Positions 21,201 through 32,610 of a DNA stretch of 64,000 bases are shown piece by piece (the first letter of the stretch is position 1; each line of letters starts with the position of its first letter). Both the position numbers and the translations under genes were made by a program. The notes under the pieces were generated by a model. The model ran no database searches. It had not been told where the DNA came from and worked only from the letters and a program-made list of their open reading frames with translations. The stretch comes from Brachyhypopomus gauderio. Lineage: Eukaryota > Chordata > Actinopteri > Gymnotiformes > Hypopomidae. The stretch is taken from positions 21,475,951 to 21,539,950 of the forward strand of contig NC_135224.1 in NCBI RefSeq assembly GCF_052324685.1, given 5' to 3'.

Positions 21201-22517
21201 CCACCAAGCTACCATGTTGCCTGAAAAGACAACGCAAACCACTTAAAAGAAGAGTGGCCCTAAATCAAAACAGACAAGCATGTGTGATGCAGAACCAGAA
21301 CATAAACAAATAGACACGTACATGTTGGAGATAGGGGTGGTGTGGAGTTCTATTTCACTTTTGCCATTCATGCATTTCTAAACTTTCATCAAACCCAGAG
21401 TAGGTGTCACTAGACTCAGTTTAATTGGGCCCAATGAGCAGAAACCACAGCACAAGAATCAGCGTTCAGGATAGCTGAGGAAAACAGAAGGAGTTGTCTC
21501 AAGAAGACCTTACGTTTGGGGTCTTACGTCATTCTTCAACACCTCCTGCATAAGAAATAGCTACCCAACCATCAGATGTGTTTTTGACACTTAGCAGTTT
21601 CTCTTGATTTCTTTCAGATGGTCCACAATTCGTCGCTATATCCGGCAACACTGCTGTGAGGGTCGGTGGGCGCCTGGAACTGAGGTGTGACACGGACAGG
21701 GAATCAAATGTAACGTGGACGAAGTTAGGAACGAAACACGCGCTTGTTCTTGGCAATGACAAAGAGCTCGTGTTCGAACAGGCTGACTGGTCCCACGCGG
21801 GGAAATATGAGTGCGAGGCGAGGGCCGAGCTGGGAAGCCGACGGACCAACGTTAGCGTGACCATTCTAGGTAGGTGCAATTAGCATTACCGCCGTGTTGC
21901 AATAGATTTAAAAAAGATGGTGACCGACTGAAAAGTTGGTGTCTGTCGTTTTGCAGGGCCTCCTGAGGTTCCCAAGATCAGACTAAGTCAGACGACCGAG
22001 CCCCGGGAAGGAGACAATATTACCATATTCTGTCATTTGGACAGCATTCCTTCTGTAAATTTGACGATTTCTAGAACCTCCTTGAATTACAGCAAGGCAT
22101 TAAGTTCTGATCATGCCTACGTGTCCATAAATATTCCCTCAATTCAGCGAGAGCATTCTGGGCTCTACCACTGTGACTCATTCAATGAATTTGGCGGCAA
22201 CAGAAGCAGTATTGACATCAAGGTTCAAGGTAGGTTATTCACAACATCACAGTCTCACTCGGTTGTGGGACCCGATTTATTTTAATATACCACCACGTTT
22301 AATAAACCAACCATCAGCCCTGGAGAACTGCATCATCTCTCTAACGCCGTTGGCTTCTTCCCCAGAGCGGCTGTCTGCTGCGCCCAACCTGCCCAAAGCC
22401 ATCATTCCTGCCGTCGGCTCCGTGCCCGTGCTGGGCGCTGCTGCTGTGCTAATCCGATACCTGTGGAGACTCAAGAAGAAATCGCAGGATTCTGTCCTCG
22501 ATGAATTAAATTTATAA
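18239..22517 (+). CDS. vcam1: Vascular cell adhesion molecule 1-like, four Ig domains
   Basis: This is a type I membrane receptor of the immunoglobulin superfamily, expected to bind alpha-4 integrins on leukocytes. Exons: 18239-18299, 18412-18687, 18775-19053, 21618-21869, 21957-22229 and 22366-22517. All introns are phase 1 and the total is 430 residues. There is a signal peptide (1-20), Ig1 (21-112), Ig2 (113-205), Ig3 (206-289), Ig4 (290-380), a membrane segment (about 389-411) and a short basic tail (WRLKKKSQD). Ig1 has the four-cysteine pattern of VCAM1 domain 1 (ICTVTGC...FVCNVKC), and the exon junction reads IYSFPTDPVI against human IYSFPKDPEI. In the C-D loop the acidic integrin-binding residue is kept as LLDYS (Asp at about 64), where human has QIDSP. 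Human VCAM1 has seven Ig domains. The position between cdc14a and extl2 fits VCAM1. ICAM or MAdCAM are less likely alternatives. Confidence 0.82.
20030..21225. repeat. Dispersed teleost repeat split by a LINE insertion, in vcam1 intron 3
   Basis: The left half (20030-20206: GGACAGAACACCATCCACCA and a CACACACATTCATGCACAGA stretch) and the right half (about 21040-21225: TTTTTGGACTGTGGAAACC, then CCCAGAGGAAACCC and GGGAGAACATG) are consecutive pieces of one very common fish repeat. They are now separated by the LINE fragment. Confidence 0.65.
20207..21033 (+). mobile_element. 3' fragment of a non-LTR retrotransposon (LINE)
   Basis: The plus strand encodes the C-terminal part of a fish LINE ORF2. 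Recognisable pieces are a reverse transcriptase thumb-like region (SQVEEFKYLG-like, near 20410), VYVPTLTCGHELWV, RSQLRWFGHVVRMPPG and PRTRWRDYISRL, the last in an open frame at 20488-20937. It ends with AGATAAGCGGATGAGAATGG followed by a short ATGG tail, typical of 5'-truncated insertions. Frameshifts occur upstream of 20488. The clade was not resolved (Rex1/L2 or RTE kin). Confidence 0.82.
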
Positions 22518-22927
22518 ATTCAAGCATAAGCTTATTTAAGAACACTTCATAATTTTTCTAATTTTTTTATTATTAAGTGCTAAGATTGTTTTATGACTTG
22601 GCCTTTAATAATGACATTTATTGGCGATCCATATAGCAAAGTACAATTTAGTATGTTTTTTACTATATTATAATGTAGTGAAAATAGTGATAGTGCGTTA
22701 TCCTTCTGAATGTCATTAACGGACAGTGTTCCCGGTGGGCTTTTAGGAGTTATTGCGTGTGGCAGTGGCAGCTATCTTATCATTACATTTGCGATAAGAT
22801 AAACGAAGGGTAACCTAACAGTACTGTATGATTGACTTACTAAATCCATTTAGTAATCAATATACATGAACAATATTTTAATAGTGTCAAAATAATGTTT
22901 GGAAATGCACACAAATTTATAAATTTA

Positions 22928-22933
22928 AATAAA
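22928..22933 (+). promoter_or_regulatory. Poly(A) signal of vcam1
   Basis: AATAAA lies 411 bp after the vcam1 stop codon, in an AT-rich 3' UTR. Confidence 0.5.
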
Positions 22934-23877
22934 CCCTGTGTAGGAAAGCTTGTATTCAAAAGGTGTTCTGAGGAGGTACTGTGGAACACTGCAGTTCATT
23001 AGCACATCAGTTTCCTGATGTTAATAGTAGGCTACCGGTTTAACAGATTTGAAGCCTTTAGTCCTGGTTGTTAAGAAGAAGAAGAAGACACTTTTTTTTT
23101 CTTGTTCTTATAAACAGTCTTGAACTTTTTAAATGTTATTACTGTATGTACGTGTTTACTATCTTTACGTGTTTACTAAACTGTGTTTGGTCCATATTAA
23201 TGGACTGCAGTAATGTGTGTGTGTGTGTGTGTGTAAATTCAGCTCTATTTTTCTATCTTTGTTTCTATCACTCAGAGAAGCCTTTGGTATTTCCTTATTT
23301 TTCATAGTGTTAGGCTGCTTCTTGTCCCATAACAAAAGCAGGAATTATTGTACATCACTTTCAACCTGAGCACCGGCCAAGACAAATCACCAAGGTTAAC
23401 GGTCAGAACACATCAGATGTGTTCTATTAATAATTTTGACTGCCGATCAGGTCTATTGAAAGAGAATAGGAAGGCAGTAGATATAACAATAAAGTGGATT
23501 AATGACTAGAATAAGCCCAGGGGTTCAAGGAAAAAGGCACGGTGTTGACAGAAGGAGAATATTTCTGAAGAGGGATTGTTGCTCTAAGATTCATAGGAGC
23601 AGGGGAGCGTGGAGGCAATAGCATTTTGGTCAGAAGGAGTATATCTGGTTTAGAACAGGTTTAATGGAGAATGGAGCACAGGATTTGACGTCTGTCACCC
23701 AGAGAGAGCCGAGACACACTCTGAGGTTTGCTTGTAAACCAAGAACAAAAAACGCCAACGCTCACATCTGCCCAAAACATTTGTGAGCACTGTACACTGG
23801 CCAGCACTGACCTGGTGGGTCTGGCGTGTGGATATCATTGTGGGACAAGGACATGTGGGAATAAGTTCATTTAGATC

Positions 23878-23951
<74 letters not shown>

Positions 23952-24949
23952 ATCACCTATCATCTAAGAAGAATGATTATAAGTTCCGATGATTATTATT
24001 TATAAATATTTATAAATCAATAATAAAGAGCATCACACTTTATGTATTATCCATGAATGAACTTCACAAAGTTGTTTATTGACTATTTATCCCACCCTTC
24101 TCGTTTAGGAAATGGTTGTTTGATTAGTTCTTTTTCCTAATCCCCTGAAAACAATGCGCCACTGCTCTCATAGGCAGTGCTCAAATGATGCCAGCAAACG
24201 AAAGCTTTGATCCAGGTTTCCTGGGGATAGCACCGCTGTGAACATTAAAAGACGAAAAGACCAACGGATATAAAAAGAGAGAGAAAAAACTTGGCCATTT
24301 GTCAAACAGCCTCTGATTTGTTCACACAGTCAGCTCTGAAGGCAACAGTTCCCTCTGAAATCAGAGCTGTGCACACTGGAAGGGGACGTTTTCAGTTATC
24401 AATACAGTGAAAAGGGTGACAAAGCTATATCGCACGCATCATAATTCACTGCAAAAGCACATATTTAACCATAGATCATATCTGCACACTGAGTGATATA
24501 AATTCTGCCCAGGTTTGAGGCCAGTCTCTCCCAGCATTATATATGAGGTCCTCTCCTACCCACAAACCCCCAAATCTAAAAGGACTCATAAACAGGCCAA
24601 ACCTATGGATGTCCAGCTCTGGTTAGTTGCTTGAATCCTTTTAGCGCTTTTAGCCGCGCATATGTTGATATATATGAATGTGAAATCTTGGAGTAGTTTT
24701 CCTGACCATGCCACTGTGTTGTCTAGCAAGAATCAAGGTCATTCCTTTTTGTTGCATGGAATATTAACATTTAATTATTGGAATGTAATAAAGTTAGGAA
24801 AAAAGTTGGCATAATTTGCAATATGTACCTTGCACACAGCTATTCCACTGAACCTTTCAAGCAGGTCCATTTTCCACTGGTCTTCTCTCAGATGTTCTGG
24901 CCAGATTGTACAGTGCCTGCACATGTGTTTCTTCATACTGTGAATAATG
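22934..24949. other. Intergenic DNA with a (GT)n microsatellite
   Basis: No exon was recognised. A pure GT run of about 70 bp lies at 23880-23950, and a shorter one at 23215-23234. The remainder is AT-rich and unremarkable. Confidence 0.55.
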
Positions 24950-25393
24950 TGTCACGTCTAGCCCCGCCCCCACCTGTCAGTCATGTCTTTGTTTTGGTTT
25001 TCCCACATGTTCTCTTGCCACGCCCCTGTCAATTTGTAACCACACCCCTTGTTATCATTGTCACCTGTCCCAAGTTTAGTTCCCTGTGTATTTATACCCC
25101 GTGTTTTGAGTGTTTCTTTGCTGGTCTTTGTCTTATCTTTGCAGCTCCTGTAATTGTTTGTGAGTTTACAGTTTTCTGGGTTCTACCAGTTTTGCCCAGT
25201 GTTTGTTTGGTCTTTATCTCTAGTTGTTTATTTCTAGTATGTCTAAACCTGTTCGTGTAAGTCGTTTCTCTGCCGTCGATATATCTGGTTATTCGACCCT
25301 GGACTGTCACAACGTTTATAACTCTGGATTTACGCTGAATAAATCTTGTTTTTCTCAGCATTTGTATCCGCTGGCGGCGTTACGTAACTGACA
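24950..25393 (+). mobile_element. Solo LTR of a Gypsy-type retrotransposon (fossil)
   Basis: A 444-bp unit with TG...CA ends (TGTCACG...CTGACA). It contains a TATA-like box (near 25088) and AATAAA (near 25339), in the order expected of an LTR. No internal retroviral genes adjoin it. It is an old, single-LTR remnant; clear target duplications are not visible. Confidence 0.6.
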
Positions 25394-26210
25394 ACTCTTC
25401 TCTATAAGATTGTTTATCTGATTTAACTGATACACGCTGTTGTGATATGAAAGGATGGGGTGGAGGTTTGATAATAATAATAATAATAGTGTTCATAGTT
25501 ATTTAACTACTTTTCATTGTCGGTGGAAGTGTAAAATTAATTTGAGGTTGAGCTAAAAATGCAATCTTCTGTGAGCCTTGATTATGAGGCAACAGTTCTC
25601 TGCATGACACAAGTTTGGCCACATGGACCATCCTTATCTGGCAACCAACATTTACGTTGTCAACGCCATCCTGTCTGGGTGAAACGTTTTGGACCCTGGG
25701 AGGAATTTCCTATTGTGTTTTATAACAGTTTTCCTTCTTATTCCCAGAAGTATATGAAGTTGAAAGTGAAAGGAATACAAACATTTTCTGTTCACAAATT
25801 AACCAGATGATACCCGGAGAAACAAATGTTGAGGGGACCATTAATGCAACCTGTTCATACTTTAGCTGAATATTGTCCAGTAACTCTCAGTACCTCAGTC
25901 CAGTAACTCTGGCACCCTGCTGTGCTCCACACCCAACGTGATGACACTACCTTCAGTGTAAGGGGTGTTAAAACTGTTACACCGTCCAACTAAAATCCAG
26001 TCAGCAGTCAACATGTGGTTAGAAACTGACCACAACGGGGTCAGAGATCACTGACAAAGTGTAGACAATTCAGCTGTAATATATGTGGCCAGTGTGTGCT
26101 GGTCCAAACTGTGTTTCTATTGTAGTATATACAGTGATGGCTTAGTTACCTTGAAAAAGTAATCCGATTACTGATTACTGACTACTCCTTTTAAAAGTAA
26201 CTTAGTTACT

Positions 26211-27740
26211 GTTACGTATGGCCGCGGCCCCTCCCTTAGCTGTCACTCCGGATTCCCTCGTGTCTGTGTTCCGTGCCTGTTTACCCTGCCCCGCTCGTTG
26301 TCTCCGAGATTCCCTGATTGTCCGCCACGCCCCTGTCATCATCGTCCCCACCTGTTCCTAGTTTAGTTCAGTGTTCATATAGTCCCTGTATTTCCCCAGT
26401 CTGGTTGTCGGTTGTTTTGGATGTTCTCTCCCTCGCGCTGTTGTATTCGTGTGCCCTGTTCCCGGTGTTATACTCTCTGTTGGTTTATTCTCTGTTCAGT
26501 GTTATTTCAGCCTGGTTTTGTTTCGTGTCTGTCTTTATCATGCCCCTGTACCTGTCTCATCTGGATGGCTCTCCCGTTGTGACCCCTGCCTGTGACTTCG
26601 ACTACGATTATGGAATGCCCTGTAATAAATCTCGCTCTTCTCAGCGTTTGTGTCCGCCTCCCTGTTCTGCCCAGCGCAGATCGTTACATAACAACCGACC
26701 TTACCAGGACACAGCGAGAGAGCGAGACTCTGGTAGGTTCAATCGCTGTAATGAGATGTTGGCTGGTTTAATTCGGTTCGACTCTCCGGTATTACAGCGT
26801 GAACGAACCAGAGACAGGAATTCCCCTTGCGCTGTGGGTACAGGGGAGTCTCGTCGCTGTAAAAACAAAGCGAAATCACTTTCGGTTTCTAGCTTTAGCG
26901 ACGAACTCCCTGATAAGCACTACGTGTCTGCCCGACTCGACACACGCTACAGGGAGGAGCAACCTGTAGCGCGAGATTCGGGTAGACGGAAGGAATGTGC
27001 AGACGAGCGTTGGCTTGGCTCTCGGTTGGCTTTCAAAAGCCATTGTGAGCTCCCGATACCTCTGACGAGGCGGAGTCACAATGAAAGCCACCGAGAAGCA
27101 GTTGTGTCTGTATGTTCTTCCAGGCGCAGACCAGACCGGGGAAGGAGGAAGACCACGCCCCCGGTTCAGAGCCCCGTCGCCGCAGCGCATGAAGAAGTCG
27201 CCTTCCATGAGGAGCACCTCCCTCCTCTGATCCTGCCAGCTTCTCCCCTTAAGACGCCAAAGAATTTTTTGGGGGGGAGTAGTGGACACTCACGGCAAGA
27301 GTGGCCGGCTCGGACCCCGGTGACGTCAGTATGGCGGTCCCGCCCCCCGGTGACGTCAGCCCGGCGGTTCCGCCCCCCGAGGACGTCAGCCCGGCGGTTC
27401 CGCCCCCCGAGGACGTCAGCCCGGCGGTTCCGCCCCCCGAGGACGTCAGCCCGGCGGTTCCGCCCCCCGAGGACGTCAGCCCGGCGGTTCCGCCCCCCGA
27501 GGACGTCAGCCCGGCGGTTCCGCCCCCCGAGGACGTCAGCCCGGTGGTTCCGCCCCCCAAGGACGTCAGGTCCAGGCCTGTTCCTGTACCCGCGACCCGG
27601 AGGAGGTTGTCCACGCCGGCTCCTGTTCCCGCTGCCAGCCTGCCGGCTCCTGTTCCCGCTGCCTGCCTGCCGGCTCCTGTTCCCGCTGCCTGCCTGCCGG
27701 CTCCTGTTCCCGCTGCTTCAGCGCGATCGACAAAGTCATG
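26211..27740 (+). mobile_element. Gypsy-type LTR retrotransposon fossil, partial
   Basis: A 5' LTR (about 26211-26692, TGTTACG...ACATAACA) is followed by internal sequence (26693 to about 27740) that ends in GC-rich tandem repeats. No 3' LTR was found, and no recognisable protease, reverse transcriptase or integrase region. The long open frame across LTR and repeats is not a host gene. The element is a broken, strongly deleted remnant. It is younger than the hAT element it appears to have landed in. Confidence 0.7.
27330..27570. repeat. 30-bp GC-rich minisatellite inside the LTR fossil
   Basis: About eight copies of a 30-bp unit (CCGGCGGTTCCGCCCCCCGA plus GGACGTCAGC) lie head to tail with few differences. 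The first copies carry a TGACGTCA palindrome, a CRE/ATF-like site. A second array of about 27 bp (CTGCCGGCTCCTGTTCCCGC...) with four copies follows at about 27615-27715. Confidence 0.92.
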
Positions 27741-29163
27741 TTTGCAGGGTTCATACACCTAAACAAGGTGGAATTAAAGCACTTGTACGGCACTTTTAAG
27801 GTCCATTTCAATATTTTCCAGCACGATAAACATAATTAAGTTAAATATTAATACATATACTCGAAATAATTCGCTTTTTATCACATTATTTAATGGTTGT
27901 TTATTTTCAAAACGCTCAATCTTAACGTCGTCACGTTCTCTCATGTTTCGTCCTGGAATTACAAGAGGCTCGTATTTGTTAACGTAATTTCAACATTTTA
28001 ATGTACTTTAGCCTAAATTCCAGCACTTTTCAAACCTGAAACACAAAGCAACATCAAAATGCGTCAGGTAAATGTTCATTCCCCTTTTTTTGAGGGGTGT
28101 TTCTTTATACTACCACATATCGTTTCGGACAACATTGCAAAGCCATATTTATGTTTGATGCCTGGTGTATATATACGGTCTCTGGTCAGGTAAAAATGTT
28201 CTTTCCCCGGTTTTGCAGAGGTTTTTTATTCTCCACTGCCACCTATTGCCACCTATCGTTTCGGAGAACACTGCAGCGACGCTCGCGATGTTCGCGAAAG
28301 TATAAACGCCTACACCGCTCGCGCAGGGTCGTGCGCTACGGTCGCTCGCGACAGTATAAACCAGGCTTTAGGCGGGGCCCACCTGTGTTCGGGCCCCCCC
28401 CGCAGTGCGTTCCTTGCGTGCCCCTCCCCTACGCCAGTGCCCCCCGTGTCACTTAAAGGGCTAAGACTCCTTGAGTCCTTACCATTACAGTTTCAAGCAT
28501 TTTAAAGTAGGCTACGTTATTCAAAATTCCAGCACTTTTCAAACGTGGAACACAATGCAACATTAAAATTCTTCAGGTAAATGTTCCTTCCCCTGTTTTT
28601 GAGGGGTGTTTCTTTATACTACCACATATCGTTACGGGAGGACACTGCAAAAAATGACTTGTAAAACGTGCTCGCGCTCTCACAGGGTCGCGCGCAGCGT
28701 GCGGAGTCGAGCGCTACGGTCAGACACAAAAGTAGAACTGAGCCAAGAAGAAAGCAAATATATATTTTTTTACTAGGGAAAATAAAAATAGTAACACACA
28801 GTTACTTAGATAAGTAACTTTAATCTGATTACTGGACTGGAAATAGTAGCGCGTTGTATTACTCGTTACAGAAAAAAGTGGTAAGATTATAGTACCGCGT
28901 TACTGACGTCACTGAGTATATATGCTGTGTTGGCCTGATGAGGCAAAAAATGGAAGTAGACACGCCATCTGTTGGGCACACGTGAGAAGTGCGCTGTGGT
29001 TCTAAGTGAAGAGAAAATGCATTTCATATCATGATTTCACAATATAATAAGCTTCCTCAGAATAACCAATACACAGTTATTACATTTTAATACCTTTTAC
29101 TGAGATTTTCTTAATGTCACACACAATTAGTAGAGCCCTGTCTTTGTTTAGGAAAATAAGGAT

Positions 29164-29837
29164 TGTAAAACAGTCGTATGAGTGATTTTCAATAGTCATT
29201 TTCTCTGCTTTGGAAGATGGTACTGCAGATCACAGCAGGATAAAATTGCTTCTGGCTTATCTGCTAAAAGCTGTGTACTCAGTACTGCTAATGGTAATGA
29301 TTAAAACTCACCAAATGCACACCTCATTCAAAAACCGTAAAAACTTTTATCTATCTATTTAATCAAGACAGGCATCCTTTGATTGGACATTTAAATTGAC
29401 AATTTTTAGAAGTGTTATACTTTTATATACTTTAGATTTGTTGTTTTAGACTGAATCATGCCACAAGATGTACCTATCGATATAAATTGCATGTTAAAAT
29501 GTTCCCTTCAGTTAATATTCCCCTTGTGTAAGGTGTGGGGATCGGGGGCCCCCAGATGTTGAGACTTCTGGTAATCTGAGATGTTGATGCTGTCGTCCAG
29601 CAGTGTCATGATGGCATCACTCAGTTGTGACAATGACTTGGGTGTAAAGCAATGTCTCAGTGAGCCCTAATGACTGTGGTCACCTCTGACCCCTCCCTTT
29701 AGTTATGCTGCTATAGATTAGCCTGCCGGAGCCTCATGCTAATCACTGGCACGTGAGCTATGTATGTTTAAACTAATGGTTGTTTAAATTGATGTCCACA
29801 CACTCAGCCTGTATTGTATATCTTTTTGCATGCTGCC
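29164..29837. other. Spacer between the two duplicated segments
   Basis: Non-coding as far as I can see. The part 29560-29760 is more GC-rich and less repetitive than its surroundings, but I recognise nothing in it. Confidence 0.4.
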
Positions 29838-30537
29838 TATGGACCATCCTTATCTGGCAACCAACATTTACGTTGTCAACGCCATCCTGTCTGGGTGAAA
29901 CGTTTTTGACCCTGGGAGGAATTTCCCATTGTGTTGTATAACAGTTTTCCTTCTTATTCCCAGAAGTATATGAAGTTGAAAGTGAAAGGAATACAAACGT
30001 TTTCTGTTCACAAATTAACCAGATGATACCCGGAGAAACAAATGTTGAGGGGACCATTAATGCAACCTGTTCATACTTTAGCTGAATATTGTCCAGTAAC
30101 TCTGGCACCCTGCTGTGCTCCACACCCAACGTGATGACACTACCTTCAGTGTAAGGGGTGTTAAAACTGTTACACCGTCCAAATAAAATCCAGTCAGCAG
30201 TCAACATGTGGTTAGAACCACAACGGGGTCAGAGATCACTGACAATTGTAGATAATTCAGCTGTAATATAAATGGCCAGTGTGTGCTGGTCCAAAGTTTG
30301 TGTTTCTATTGTAGTAGCCTATACATGCTGTGTTGGCTTGATGAGGCTAAAAAAATGGAAGTAGACACGCCATCTGTTGGGCACACGTGAGAAGTGCGCT
30401 ATGGTTCTGAGGGAAGAGAAAACGCATTTCATATCATGATTTCACAATATAATAAGCTTCCTCAGAATAACCAAGACACAGTTATTGCGTGTTAAAAATT
30501 TTACTGAGATTTCCCATCTTTGTTTAGGAAAATAAGG
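29838..30537. repeat. Local duplication, copy B (empty hAT site)
   Basis: This segment matches copy A but lacks the hAT element. The unoccupied site reads ATTGTAGTAGCCTATACATG near 30308-30327, where copy A has the AGTATATA duplications. A 144-codon minus-strand frame (29773-30207) covers much of it; it has no domain that I recognise. Confidence 0.9.
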
Positions 30538-32590
30538 GTATATATGATATGATTATAAGCTTTGTGATAACATGTTTTGTAAAAAGCTCTACATAAACAA
30601 ATTTGACTTTGACTTCCCATCTCTGATCAGTGTTTTGTTTTTATGGACACGAAAGGCAGAGCGCAGCGGTGATAGTGGGAAAAATTCCTGAGCCTGAACT
30701 TTTTATGAGCGGGGGGCGGGGGGGGGGGGGGATTGTACCATATTTAGAATATTTAATAATTACCCTTTAAATTAATTAAGAATAAATATGTCAGGTAATC
30801 ATTATCGTGAAATAAAAAAAACAATTTCTATTAATATTCTGAGAAAATGCTGTAACCTAAAGATTGTTAACACAATTAGACACAATGTTAAAAACAGGCA
30901 TGATTAATTATTTATTCATTACTGTTAGTAAATTATAGGATACCAGACAACTCAAAGAAATTATGCAAATAAAGTTTAAAAGAATTACAAGTATTATGAT
31001 TATAGTTAGTTTTAATATATAAAATATTTAATAAATATTTTGTGTTGGATTATTAGGACATACATTTTGTGCTTTTGTTCATGTATTACACCTTACGCCG
31101 TAAGGCGGCCAAGATGAACCAGATCGTCTGACCACCTGTACCGGCTCAAAAAAAACCACTTTCTTATATTTCTGATAAAAATTTAACTTAATCAGAATAA
31201 AGATAAAATACTGAATTTATCCTCTGAAGCTCTTCCGATGTCTGAAATACAGGCGGTCCCCGGGTTACGACGTTGATCCGTCGTAAATCGATTAAAATCG
31301 GAACATCGGTGTAAATCGGAACATACGTACATACTGTACGTAAATAACGTACTATACGCAGTTATCCTATCCTAAAGCTAGCCTTTTGGCAAATACCTTT
31401 ATCCATAGCTGCGTTTAACTAATCCTGACACCGCGCACACCAAACACCAAGTTCCGTTTACGACGCAGAACCACTTGGGTCCAAACGAGTCTTTAAACAG
31501 TAAATAAGAGATGTGTAGTAACCACGAAAAATCGTAACTTGGGAACCTCGTAACCCCTGGACCGCCTGTATGATGTTTATGCATTAATGTCTTCGGCACG
31601 ACCAATCAAGTTGAAAACATTAACTGACCAAAACAAACTGGACTTAAGGCAGGAGGGAGGTAGCTTTTTTAAGTAAAGTCCGAAAATCAGAAGGCGGAAT
31701 GACCCGCAAGTCAATCAAATGACACCGCCGTCATCCATCCAGCGCTGATGAGCGCCAGTGAGAGGATCATATTTCAGCCTCAAAACAGACAGCACGCGCA
31801 TGTGTGTGGTTTATTATGATTTGACGGATTTTTCAGTCAATATTTTTAATATAAAATATATATAAAATATGTTTTTTTCTCGCGGACATGTCGGTACGCC
31901 GGAATTCCGGCGTGGCGCCTGAAAACTATCAGGCCTGAGAGCGCAAAGTGGAGTGAGCATGAGGTGTACGCATGCACTAAGAAGATCGAGATTTATTAAG
32001 GGCGAATCCAATATCGTATGTCGTCAAGACAGTCCAGCATCAGGTTACCAACACTAAGAGTACGACACATGACGAACAGAAAGCAAAAACAGTCTACACA
32101 CACTGTCTTTAAGAAAGCAACCTTTTGAGCCTGTTGGTTGGCTCAAGAAACCAGCAGGCTAAAGAAACTGACATTTTACCGATAAAAAATACATTAAATT
32201 AATTTAAAAGGCGGGGTTTCATACTATGCTGCAAAGGAAACACAGAGGGTTTAAATACACACATTTAACAAGGACTAACAAGACACAGATGGGATCAATA
32301 AAGGACGGAGAATGAGGGGGCATGACAACTGAAACCAAAACAAAGTGTGACATTACATGAACAGCCTGCTTTGATGCTGATATTATAGATACCCTTTAAT
32401 ACAAACATTTAAGTGTGACATGGTCAACAATGTTAATGGTAGGCTTAGATCTGCTCTTTACAGTCTTGCACCAGAAAGAAGAGAAATGTGACCAGCAATG
32501 TAGGAATACCCATACAGTTATGGGTCCCCTACAGGACGCTCTCTGAAATCATTGTAACATTTACAACAGAGCTAAACGAGAAAAAAAAAA
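30538..32590. other. Repeat-rich intergenic DNA
   Basis: No exon was recognised. It includes a G-run (30710-30731), a retroelement-like tail reading ACAAATTTGACTTTGACTTC near 30600, and the Tigger-like MITE at 31250-31568. SLC30A7, the usual EXTL2 neighbour in mammals, was not seen. Confidence 0.5.
31250..31568. mobile_element. Tigger/pogo-like MITE
   Basis: A 319-bp element with inverted ends (CAGGCGGTCCCCGGGTTACG and, at right, its counterpart GTAACCCCTGGACCGCCTG) flanked by TA on both sides (31248-31249 and 31569-31570). TA duplications with CAG..GGTCC..GGGTTACG ends fit the pogo/Tigger branch of Tc1/mariner. It has no coding capacity. Confidence 0.85.
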
Positions 32591-32594
32591 TCAT

Positions 32595-32610
32595 TTTATT
32601 ATGTTTTATT
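32595..32610 (-). promoter_or_regulatory. Two AATAAA poly(A) signals for extl2
   Basis: On the minus strand AATAAA occurs at 32610-32605 and 32600-32595. Both are about 790-805 nt downstream of the extl2 stop codon, which would give a 3' UTR of about 0.8 kb. Confidence 0.5.

Larger units (their letters stand above)
26132..28914. mobile_element. hAT-like transposon, non-autonomous, carrying an LTR fossil
   Basis: The ends are inverted (CAGTGATGGC at left; GACGTCACTG at right) and flanked by perfect 8-bp duplications AGTATATA (26124-26131 and 28915-28922). The subterminal regions carry the repetitive GTAACTTAGTTAC and AGTAATCCGATTAC-type motifs seen in fish hAT elements. No hAT transposase is seen. 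Between about 28010 and 28650 there are three diverged copies of a unit of about 110 bp containing GAGGGGTGTTTC or its variants, followed by CCACATATCGTT. The Gypsy-type fossil at 26211-27740 lies inside. Confidence 0.85.
25624..29163. repeat. Local duplication, copy A (interrupted by a hAT element)
   Basis: The segments 25624-26131 and 28923-29163 together match 29838-30537, in the same order and orientation, with only scattered differences and a small indel of about 24 bp. The hAT-like element at 26132-28914 interrupts this copy. No gene was recognised in the duplicated segment. Confidence 0.9.

Noticed and set aside
26318-27799. Open frame of 493 codons on the plus strand
   Set aside because: It spans an LTR, its internal remnant and a GC-rich minisatellite. 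It has no host domain and is part of a Gypsy-type fossil.
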